A DNA stretch of 7,560 nucleotides from Verrucomicrobiota bacterium. GTDB lineage: Bacteria > Verrucomicrobiota > Verrucomicrobiia > Methylacidiphilales > Verrucolacustridaceae. Positions 1 through 5,555 of the stretch are shown here, piece by piece. The notes below the pieces were generated by a model. The model had not been told where the DNA came from. It was given only the letters and a program-made list of their open reading frames with translations, and searched no databases. The stretch's first letter is position 1; each line of letters starts with the position of its first letter. The stretch is taken from assembly GCA_010028775.1 (NCBI GenBank), contig RHAF01000059.1, positions 1-7,560 of the forward strand. The letters run 5' to 3'. The position numbers and the translations under genes are program-made.

Positions 1-957
1 CACTTTTCCCACCCCCGTCACCAGGTAGACCAACCCTCCCAACAGGTTCCACATCAGGATGACGGCGAATCCGCCCAGCGAGATGGCCACACTCTGTGCC
101 GGCGCCACCCCAAAAACCCCCAGAAAAGTCGCAAAGGCAGCTTCTCGCAGGCCCAACCCGTTCCACGTGACCGGTAGCACCGTCACCATCATCACCATGG
201 GAAGAACCGAGGCCAGCTGCCAGAAATTGGCCTCCAGATGGACCGCCCGCGAGACGGTAAAAAAGAGACAGACCAACAGAAGCTGGGAAAGGATGCTCAA
301 CCCCAATCCTGCACCCGCACCCACCGGATGAGTCAGACAAAGGTGACACGCCCGCGCCCCTTCTCCAGCCACCCTCCTCCACCCCGTGACCCCGTCCCGC
401 ACCAACCATCGGCTGGCCAACGGGCTTGCCAGGAGGAATAGAATCACCCCAAGGAGACACACCACGATCAAAAAAGCCGTCGCCCCGGCATGCGTCACCG
501 GATGGTCATTCAACTCCCCCCACCGGGGAACAATCAAAAACGCCCCCACCAGCACTGTGGCGGTCAACCCAAGAACCCTCTCCAATAGAATCGAGACCAC
601 CGCCGCCGCCCGGGCACGGGGTGCATCCCTTGCCGCCCAATAGGCCCTCATGACATCCCCTCCCATGACCCCCGGCAAAATGCTGTTAAAAAAAAGCCCC
701 GAAAAGATCAGCTGGGCTGAGCGTCCCCATCCTACCGCCGCTCCGGCCACCTCCAACAGGATGTGCCAACGTAAAATCGAGACCACGACGATTCCTCCAT
801 AGGTGGCCACCGCCAACACCACCCATCCTGCCCCCGCCCCGCGGACGATTTGCCCGAATTCCGACCAATTCAGCTTGGAGGCCAAATACCCGCCCCCGAC
901 CACCGTAACCAGGATCCGCAGGATCCAGCCCAACCATGACTTATTTTCCTCCTTCAC
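1..957 (-). CDS. Flippase-like integral membrane protein, LPG-synthase-TM / UPF0104 family (C-terminus cut by window edge)
   Basis: Translating the minus strand from GTG at 957 gives 319 uninterrupted codons to the window edge. The product is very hydrophobic, with roughly seven to eight membrane segments (for example about residues 9-26, 45-62, 121-144, 159-178, 211-233, 249-265 and 290-314). Two family hallmarks are visible: NSILPGVMGGDVMRAY at residues 91-106 and LPVTWNGLGLREAAF at 261-275. These are typical of the transmembrane domain of lysylphosphatidylglycerol synthase and its stand-alone relatives, which are thought to flip or transport lipids or lipid-linked sugars. No soluble aminoacyl-transferase domain is seen, but the C-terminus is missing. 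The true substrate cannot be told. The gene follows the 1021-1542 gene by 63 bases, probably in one operon. The start is uncertain: the strongest ribosome-binding site (948-954) lies just inside the chosen start and points at an out-of-frame ATG at 937. An in-frame TTG at 933 is the alternative. Confidence 0.88.
   Translation of the reverse strand, partial: MKEENKSWLGWILRILVTVVGGGYLASKLNWSEFGQIVRGAGAGWVVLAVATYGGIVVVSILRWHILLEVAGAAVGWGRSAQLIFSGLFFNSILPGVMGGDVMRAYWAARDAPRARAAAVVSILLERVLGLTATVLVGAFLIVPRWGELNDHPVTHAGATAFLIVVCLLGVILFLLASPLASRWLVRDGVTGWRRVAGEGARACHLCLTHPVGAGAGLGLSILSQLLLVCLFFTVSRAVHLEANFWQLASVLPMVMMVTVLPVTWNGLGLREAAFATFLGVFGVAPAQSVAISLGGFAVILMWNLLGGLVYLVTGVGKV
948..954 (-). promoter_or_regulatory. 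Strong Shine-Dalgarno AAGGAGG at the head of the flippase-like gene
   Basis: The minus strand reads AAGGAGG here, the best ribosome-binding site in this part of the window. It sits 10 bases before an ATG at 937 that is out of frame with the membrane protein, and 14 bases before an in-frame TTG at 933. The in-frame GTG at 957 lies upstream of it. The site clearly belongs to this gene's initiation region, but which start it serves is unresolved. Confidence 0.6.
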
Positions 958-1020
958 AGGATGGAGGTCCGGTTCAGCGGGACACGTAACCGTGGTGAGA
1001 TCACCTTTATGGGCGGCGAA

Positions 1021-1542
1021 TTAAAGCAGCCCCCGGTTCCTCAACTCCCGGACATGTTCGCCCCCCGAGGTGAGAACCATGTCTAGAGCGAACTTGAGCA
1101 GACACACCTCCCACCCCTCATCCACCCCGGTGAGGACGGCCGCCAGGGGATCTCCCTTGGCCTCCACTTCGTCCCTGACCCGGGCGGATACCTCGTTCAG
1201 CGCCCCAGTCACGTCGTACCGCCGGGTCTCATCCTTACGGAAGGTAAAGCCGTACTTCAGCACCGCGATTTGGGAGGCAAATTGACTGACCGCATCGGCG
1301 TATTTCTCCGCCTTCTCGCCAAATCCCTCCAGCAGGAGCTTGGCAAAGTGCTCCGGAGTCACCAGTTCCGGCTTGTGGGCGTGAATCCGTCCCTCGCGGA
1401 TCCGCATCCGGTTCACACTGTCCATCTCCTCGGTGATGAGATGGTAGTTCAAAACCGTGGTCCCGAAGGTCTCCAACCTCTTCTGCGGGGGCAGGATGAC
1501 CCGGGTGTTCTCCAGGGCATAATGAAAATCATCCGGATTCAT
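1021..1542 (-). CDS. Conserved uncharacterised 173-residue cytoplasmic protein
   Basis: This is a complete reading frame with ATG at 1542 and stop TAA at 1023-1021. The ATG is preceded by GGTAGGAAG at good spacing. The product is mildly acidic, rich in predicted helix and without signal peptide or membrane segment. Distinct stretches are ENTRVILPPQKRLETFGTT (residues 11-29), YHLITEEMDSVNRMRIREG (33-51), LLLEGFGEKAEKYADAV (69-85), LKYGFTFRKDE (95-105) and a Trp-containing VDEGWEVCLLKF (140-151). I recall similar proteins annotated as hypothetical in Verrucomicrobiota, but I know no function or named domain, and I see no nucleotide-binding loop or metal-binding cluster. It is first in a minus-strand pair with the flippase-like gene 63 bases downstream, and diverges from the FmdB-like gene across a 115-base spacer. 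It is surely coding; its role is unknown. Confidence 0.85.
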   Translation of the reverse strand: MNPDDFHYALENTRVILPPQKRLETFGTTVLNYHLITEEMDSVNRMRIREGRIHAHKPELVTPEHFAKLLLEGFGEKAEKYADAVSQFASQIAVLKYGFTFRKDETRRYDVTGALNEVSARVRDEVEAKGDPLAAVLTGVDEGWEVCLLKFALDMVLTSGGEHVRELRNRGLL

Positions 1543-1657
1543 GACTTCCTACCTTGGCCGACTTTGGGCCCATTTCAAACCCCCATCCTTCCCCTTCATA
1601 CCAATCTTAATCCTAATCCAACTTGGAAAATCGGATCCGTTCCCTGTAAATTGAGAT
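1543..1657. promoter_or_regulatory. Divergent intergenic region with possible promoter for the FmdB-like gene
   Basis: This 115-base spacer separates two divergent starts and must hold sites for both genes unless they are transcribed from inside neighbours. On the plus strand TTGGAA (1623-1628) and TGTAAA (1645-1650) are 16 bases apart and match a housekeeping promoter at four of six bases each. The predicted transcript start would fall almost at the ATG at 1658, giving a leaderless or near-leaderless message, in keeping with the poor ribosome-binding site there. A tandem of three hexamers, AATCTT, AATCCT and AATCCA, runs at 1603-1620 and could be an operator. All of this is weak pattern matching. 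Confidence 0.25.
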
Positions 1658-1891
1658 ATGGCCACTTACATCTATGAAACCATCCCCACCAAACCCGGGG
1701 AGTACCCGGAGCAATTCGAATTTCAGCAGTCGATGAATGATCACCCTTTGACCCGGCACCCAAAAACCGGACAACCGGTTCGTCGAATAATCAGCGGGGG
1801 CTTGGGGATCATTGGGACCGGCAAAAACAGCGGTCCTTCGCCCTCATCAGGCCATGGCTGTGGATCCGGCTCCTGCGGTTGCGGGCACTAG
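1658..1891 (+). CDS. FmdB-like small protein lacking the zinc-ribbon cysteines
   Basis: This 77-residue protein keeps the FmdB family layout: an N-terminal TYIYE strand, FEFQQSMNDHPLTRHP in the middle and VRRIISGG at residues 41-48. Typical FmdB proteins carry a CxxC after the first strand and a CPxCG before VRR. Here those positions read ETIPTKPGEYPEQ and HPKTGQP, so all four zinc ligands are gone. Residues 52-77 form a Gly/Ser tail with three cysteines and two histidines (GHGCGSGSCGCGH at 65-77), which might bind metal instead. FmdB was named from a putative regulator of formamidase; the general function of the family is poorly defined. The start ATG has only a weak GAGAT upstream. The stop TAG overlaps the opposite-strand stop of the GPP34 gene. 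Family assignment is fairly secure; function is not. Confidence 0.82.
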   Translation: MATYIYETIPTKPGEYPEQFEFQQSMNDHPLTRHPKTGQPVRRIISGGLGIIGTGKNSGPSPSSGHGCGSGSCGCGH

Positions 1892-2577
1892 ACCGAGTAA
1901 ACCACCGCCCGCATCACCGCCTCCTGCACCTCCGCCACCGATTTGGACACGGCTTGGCCGATCAGATCCATTTTGGAAACCTCGGCGATTCTATGGCTGT
2001 TCTTGAGGATCTCGGCATCCGTGTAAATCGTGCGCAGCAACTGGCAGGCACTGGCCAGACTGATCAACACCACGTCCCGCGGGGAGGGAATCTCGCCTTG
2101 GTCGATCACCGCCCGGATCCGCGCCCGCACCTCCCTCTCCTCCCGGTCCTCAAGCATGGGATAACGTCGCCCGGGAATCACCCATAGGATCTTTTTTTCC
2201 TCCTTTTTCAGGATTCCCCGGGAAACCAGCTTGTCCAACGCCGCCTGCCGCAATCTTTCCCCTTCCGAGGACAGGACTCCCACCCAATATTTGGCGTCTT
2301 TTCTGTCCTTCGCCGCGACAATCTCCTTGAGGATCGGATCAAGCAGGCCATCTCCGAGGGGCTTCGGATCGATCAATGTCAAATGCTTGAGGTCGGTGTC
2401 GATCCGGTTTTGGAACGCCAGTTCCAGCAGGGCCGCGCCCGCCAGGGCCTGATCCAAAGCCAGCGGCGGAAGATCAACGAACTTTCCCGACTTGTCATCC
2501 AAAGCCAGCAGGACGATCTCCTCCACAAAGGTCAGCATAAATGCATCATTCCCCCATCGGGCGATAAAACAAGGCAT
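1888..2577 (-). CDS. GOLPH3/VPS74 (GPP34) family protein
   Basis: The product resembles bacterial members of the GPP34 family. Starting from ATG 2577 (229 residues), it has MLTFVEEIVLLALDD near residue 14, LALDQALAGAALLELAFQNR near 40-59, a DPKPLGDGLLDPIL segment near 70-83, a winged-helix-like LDKLVSRGILKKEEKKILWV near 114-133, and a long helical C-terminal half with PSPRDVVLISLASACQLL near 164-181. In eukaryotes the family binds phosphatidylinositol-4-phosphate and retains Golgi glycosyltransferases. The bacterial role is unknown, and the Trp and Arg that I recall as lipid-binding in the segment before the LELA-type helix are not evident here. ATG 2577 is chosen because AAAGGAAGGA precedes it; ATG 2598 and ATG 2538 (where family similarity begins) are alternatives. 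It has no signal peptide or membrane helix. It ends with TAG inside a CTAG shared with the convergent FmdB-like gene, and its start lies 42 bases from the divergent photolyase. Confidence 0.85.
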   Translation of the reverse strand: MPCFIARWGNDAFMLTFVEEIVLLALDDKSGKFVDLPPLALDQALAGAALLELAFQNRIDTDLKHLTLIDPKPLGDGLLDPILKEIVAAKDRKDAKYWVGVLSSEGERLRQAALDKLVSRGILKKEEKKILWVIPGRRYPMLEDREEREVRARIRAVIDQGEIPSPRDVVLISLASACQLLRTIYTDAEILKNSHRIAEVSKMDLIGQAVSKSVAEVQEAVMRAVVYSV

Positions 2578-2619
2578 TCCTTCCTTTAGGATCACCATCC
2601 CCTGACATATCCTGATCGG
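2578..2619. promoter_or_regulatory. Very short divergent spacer between GPP34 and photolyase genes
   Basis: Only 42 bases separate the two chosen starts, or 21 if GPP34 begins at 2598. The purine-rich AAAGGAAGGA on the minus strand serves the GPP34 ATG at 2577. On the plus strand no Shine-Dalgarno precedes the photolyase GTG. TATCCT at 2608-2613 could be a -10 element, again giving a nearly leaderless message, but no convincing -35 partner is present. At least one of the two promoters therefore probably lies inside the neighbouring gene. Confidence 0.3.
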
Positions 2620-4152
2620 GTGAATCTTATCTGGATTCTAGGAGATCAACTTCTCACCGATCACCCATTGCTGCGTGGCGTCTCAAAGCATCGTTGCGTC
2701 GGCATGATCGAGTCCTCCCCGCGCGCCCATCACCTCCGCTATCACCAACAAAAGCTGACCTTCCTCTACTCCGCCATGCGTCACCACGCCGCATTTCTCA
2801 AAAAAGAGGGACACCAAGTACTCTACCATTCCCTATCCGATTCACCCCGGCAGGCCGGATACGCTGAAGTTTTGTCTGCATGGATCCGGAAACACAAAAT
2901 CCGGGAAATCCACCTTCTCGACCCCAACGAGTACGACACCCAACACGCCCTTCCCGCCCTGGCCAAAAAACTGGGGGTTCCCATCCAAACCCACCGCAGT
3001 CCACAGTTTCTTGTTTCCCGGGAGGATTTCGCCGCTTGGGCCGGCACCAAAAAACACCTGCTGATGGAGTCTCACTATCGCCGGCTCCGCGTCCAACACG
3101 GAATCCTCATGGACTCCAAGGGCCAACCGGAGGGCGGGCACTGGAATCTGGATGACCAGAACCGCCGGACCTTTCGCGAATTTGCACGGGAGAAACCCAA
3201 AATCCCGCCCTTACCTGCCCATGACACCGATCCTGAGACCCGCAAGGTTGCCGCCGAGGTGGCTAAATATTTCCCGGACCATCCGGGTAAGGCCGCTGAC
3301 GTTTGGATTCCCCCCACCCGGGAAGGCGCCTTGGAATGGCTTCGGAACTTCATCCGGTTGCGCTTGGGCCTGTTCGGTCCCTGGGAGGACACCATGGTGG
3401 AGGGAGAATCTGTGCTTTTTCATTCCGTCCTCTCACCTTTCCTCAATCTGGGGCTACTCACTCCTCTGGAATGCATCCAAGCCGCGGAAAAAGCCTACCG
3501 CGATGGCAAGGCTCCCCTCAATTCGGCGGAAGGATTCATCCGTCAGATCCTTGGATGGCGTGAATTCATCCACGGCCTCTACTGGCTGAAAATGCCCGAA
3601 TACAGGAAAGTGAACTACCTCGGAGCCCACCGCCCCCTACCGCGCTGGGCTTATGACGGCCAAACCGAGATGCGATGCGTCTCCCAGGCGGTAACCGGGG
3701 CTGTCGATCGCGCCTATAACCACCACATCCAACGCCTCATGGTCCTGGGAAACTATTTTCTCCTCGGCGGGTATGAGCCCTCCGCCGTCCTCCGATGGTA
3801 TTCGGAAATGTATCTCGACGCCTATGACTGGGTCATGGTGCCCAATGTTCTGGGGATGATTCTTTTTGCCGACGGGGGTTGGTTTGCCACCAAACCCTAT
3901 GCCGCCGGGGCGGCTTACCAGGAAAAGATGGGCAACCACTGCGCCTCCTGCCGTTTTAAACCCAAGGAAAAAGAGGGTTCGGACGCCTGCCCGTTCCACT
4001 TCCTCTACTGGAATTTTTTCGGGGAACACGCTGCCAAATTCCGTTCCAACCCGCGTATCGGAATGATGGTCTCCATATGGGAGAAAAAATCTGCTTCAGA
4101 GAAGGAGAGGATCCGGGCATCCGCTCGTAAATTCCTGGAGGCTCAGGCTTGA
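2620..4152 (+). CDS. phrB: Iron-sulfur prokaryotic (6-4) photolyase / cryptochrome, PhrB type
   Basis: This flavoprotein uses blue light to repair (6-4) pyrimidine-pyrimidone lesions in DNA. The 510-residue product aligns almost end to end, from memory, with Agrobacterium PhrB at a constant offset of three residues through the C-terminal half. It opens with the antenna-domain strand IWILGDQL (residues 4-11). AEGFIRQILGWREF (303-316), RAYNHHIQRLMVLGNYFLL (364-382) and LFADGGWFATKPYAAG (415-430) form the FAD region. The four 4Fe-4S ligands are present as Cys353, Cys441, Cys444 and Cys457. His369 matches the catalytic His366 of PhrB. Relatives carry a ribolumazine antenna, a likely second chromophore here. 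The start is GTG with no clear ribosome-binding site, but the N-terminal strand requires it and no other start exists before an upstream stop at 2587. The TGA stop overlaps the TTG start of the repeat-protein gene. A cryptochrome-like signalling role cannot be excluded. Confidence 0.95.
   Translation: MNLIWILGDQLLTDHPLLRGVSKHRCVGMIESSPRAHHLRYHQQKLTFLYSAMRHHAAFLKKEGHQVLYHSLSDSPRQAGYAEVLSAWIRKHKIREIHLLDPNEYDTQHALPALAKKLGVPIQTHRSPQFLVSREDFAAWAGTKKHLLMESHYRRLRVQHGILMDSKGQPEGGHWNLDDQNRRTFREFAREKPKIPPLPAHDTDPETRKVAAEVAKYFPDHPGKAADVWIPPTREGALEWLRNFIRLRLGLFGPWEDTMVEGESVLFHSVLSPFLNLGLLTPLECIQAAEKAYRDGKAPLNSAEGFIRQILGWREFIHGLYWLKMPEYRKVNYLGAHRPLPRWAYDGQTEMRCVSQAVTGAVDRAYNHHIQRLMVLGNYFLLGGYEPSAVLRWYSEMYLDAYDWVMVPNVLGMILFADGGWFATKPYAAGAAYQEKMGNHCASCRFKPKEKEGSDACPFHFLYWNFFGEHAAKFRSNPRIGMMVSIWEKKSASEKERIRASARKFLEAQA
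4137..4141 (+). promoter_or_regulatory. Shine-Dalgarno GGAGG that decides the TTG start of the repeat-protein gene
   Basis: A full GGAGG lies inside the last codons of the photolyase gene, seven bases before TTG at 4149. The TTG shares TTGA with the photolyase stop, the classic layout for translational coupling. No ATG or GTG would give the hydrophobic N-terminus, so the TTG start is well supported. Confidence 0.75.
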
Positions 4153-5513
4153 AATCCGCTTCCCTCGTTCCTCTCCTCCTGACTCTCGTTCTGGGCATGG
4201 CCCTGGGATATGGACTGGCTCTGACCACCCGTCCCGCTTCGCTCGTAATCACCAACGATTCAATCGATCCGGAGACGATCGAACCACAAATCTCTCCCAA
4301 CCCCAGCCCGACGGATTTCGAGTCCGGAGTCCCGGAAAAGACCCAGGATCGCTCCCGCCAAGCTCGTGATGTTGCCTCACTAAACCTGGAGCAGATCAAA
4401 GGCAGGATTGCCGCCTTGGCTGGATCCCCCGTCACCCGCGAAACGGATCGCACCTTGCAAAAATATGTCGAGCGTTGGGCCCAATTGGATCCAGCAGGAG
4501 CCTCCGCTTACGCCTCCCAATCGGTGGCTCAGGGATCCCCTGATTCCCTTCTCACGGCAGCCCTGAAAATCTGGGCCAACACCAGTCCGAAGTCCGCTTC
4601 GGATTGGGCTGCCCAACTCTCATCCCAGGAGCTCAGGGAAAGTTCCATCCGTCAGATTTACCAAACTTGGTCAAAAACGGATCCCGCCACGTCCGCGCAA
4701 AATATCCCATCCCTCCCCCCGGGGTCGGCAAGAGAGACGGCCGTTGCCACCGTGGCTGGCAACTATGCCAAGTCCGACCTCTCTCGGGCCTTGTCCTGGG
4801 CCACGGGTTTGCAGGGAGCCATGCGCGAACAAGCCGTGCAGGGTGTCCTCGAGCAATGGACCCGGAATGATCCGATGGCGTCGGCAAAGTGGCTGTTAAA
4901 ACAGCCGGCACAGATCCAGTGGGCCGCGGTCTCCAAAGTCGCCAAGGATTGGACCCGCCGAGATCCCATGACCGCCCTGGCCTACGCCACCTCGATGTCC
5001 GGCCCCTCTGCCGGATCGGCCATGGTTTCAGGCCCCGTCCAGCGCCGTTTCCTCGAGGCAACCCTCGGCACGCTCATTGCATCCGACCCGCGCGCTGCGG
5101 CTGCCTGGTTGTCCACCCAGACGGGGTCCGCCTACTTCGCCAACTCCGCCGGGTCCGTCGCAGGACGTTGGGCCTCCTTTGATCCGGTCCAGGCCGCTTC
5201 CTGGTCCCAGCAAATCACCGACCCCAAGATCCGGGATAACGCCGTCTCCTCCGTCGCAGGATCCTGGGGCCGTAGTGATCCGGCCGCCGCCGCCGCCTGG
5301 CTGGTAACCCTGACCGATCCCGCAATTCGCAACGCCGCGGTCGCCGCCTATACCCGCAGCATCACCCCTTATGATCCGCCCACCGCCGCCCAGTGGGCCA
5401 TGAGCATCACGGATCCAAAATTGAAAAAGGCAGCCGTGCAGGAAGTCCTTAAAAACTGGAAACGCTACGATCCGGCGGGCGCGACCATCTTTTCCAAATC
5501 ATACAATCCATGA
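4149..5513 (+). CDS. Exported or membrane-anchored protein of eleven ~32-residue Trp/Asp-Pro repeats
   Basis: The 454-residue product starts with Lys2 and a hydrophobic stretch (about residues 6-25), a signal peptide or signal anchor. No lipobox cysteine is visible. A low-complexity Pro/Ser/acidic linker follows (about 35-75). From residue 102 to the end there is a repeat with consensus A-V-x-x-V-A-x-x-W-x-x-x-D-P-x-A-A-A-x-W, then about twelve more residues often containing ITDP. Units begin near 102, 134, 166, 198, 229, 260, 301, 333, 365, 397 and 429. Spacing is 31-32 residues, with one 41-residue unit carrying a Gly/Ser insert (about 284-295). Two short helices per unit suggest an alpha solenoid akin to TPR or HEAT scaffolds. 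I recall similar repeats in Verrucomicrobiota hypothetical proteins but no named function. It is translationally coupled to the photolyase. It likely acts outside the cytoplasm as a scaffold or binding protein; this is inference. Confidence 0.9.
   Translation: MKSASLVPLLLTLVLGMALGYGLALTTRPASLVITNDSIDPETIEPQISPNPSPTDFESGVPEKTQDRSRQARDVASLNLEQIKGRIAALAGSPVTRETDRTLQKYVERWAQLDPAGASAYASQSVAQGSPDSLLTAALKIWANTSPKSASDWAAQLSSQELRESSIRQIYQTWSKTDPATSAQNIPSLPPGSARETAVATVAGNYAKSDLSRALSWATGLQGAMREQAVQGVLEQWTRNDPMASAKWLLKQPAQIQWAAVSKVAKDWTRRDPMTALAYATSMSGPSAGSAMVSGPVQRRFLEATLGTLIASDPRAAAAWLSTQTGSAYFANSAGSVAGRWASFDPVQAASWSQQITDPKIRDNAVSSVAGSWGRSDPAAAAAWLVTLTDPAIRNAAVAAYTRSITPYDPPTAAQWAMSITDPKLKKAAVQEVLKNWKRYDPAGATIFSKSYNP
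4452..5510 (+). repeat. Protein-level tandem repeat array, 11 units of 31-32 codons (one of 41)
   Basis: The reading frame repeats with a period of 93-96 bases. The Asp-Pro pair appears at residues 114, 178, 241, 272, 313, 345, 377, 409 and 441, with Ser-Pro at 146 and Asp-Leu at 210. A Trp sits four residues before the Asp in eight of the eleven units, replaced by Tyr in unit 4, Leu in unit 7 and Ile in unit 10. Units 8 to 10 are the most alike (SVAG..W...DP...A.W and ITDP or LTDP). This fits fairly recent duplication near the C-terminus and older, diverged units near the N-terminus. The final unit stops after about 26 residues. Confidence 0.85.
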
Positions 5514-5518
5514 ACGGC

Positions 5519-5536
5519 TCTCGCGGAGGTGCGAGA
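5519..5536 (+). terminator. Small stem-loop between convergent genes, possible weak terminator
   Basis: TCTCGC (5519-5524) pairs perfectly with GCGAGA (5531-5536) around a six-base loop, a few bases after the stop of the repeat-protein gene. It is the only clear inverted repeat in the 42-base gap before the convergent rhodanese gene. No T-run follows on either strand, so it may slow decay or help Rho-dependent ending rather than act as an intrinsic terminator. Confidence 0.3.
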
Positions 5537-5555
5537 AGGCCTGCAGTAGGTCTTA

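Noticed and set aside
59..653. Overlapping plus-strand frames rich in Pro, Thr and Arg
   Set aside because: They are antisense shadows of the flippase-like gene, low in complexity and without family motifs; the minus strand gives a continuous membrane protein with hallmark motifs.
686..937. 83-residue minus-strand frame beginning at ATG 937 after a strong Shine-Dalgarno
   Set aside because: Its Gly/Arg-rich sequence is a frame-shifted reading of the membrane protein. It is kept only as evidence of a start-site conflict, not as a gene.
2842..3141. Minus-strand frame of 99 codons inside the photolyase gene
   Set aside because: The photolyase frame is strongly conserved across this stretch; the antisense product has no recognisable motif.
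3637..4029. Minus-strand frame of 130 codons inside the photolyase gene
   Set aside because: It is antisense to the most conserved part of the photolyase (FAD and Fe-S region) and looks like a GC-driven shadow.
4452..5510. DNA-level direct repeats or a CRISPR-like array within the repeat protein
   Set aside because: The period exists at protein level; the DNA units are diverged, continuous in frame and not separated by spacers.
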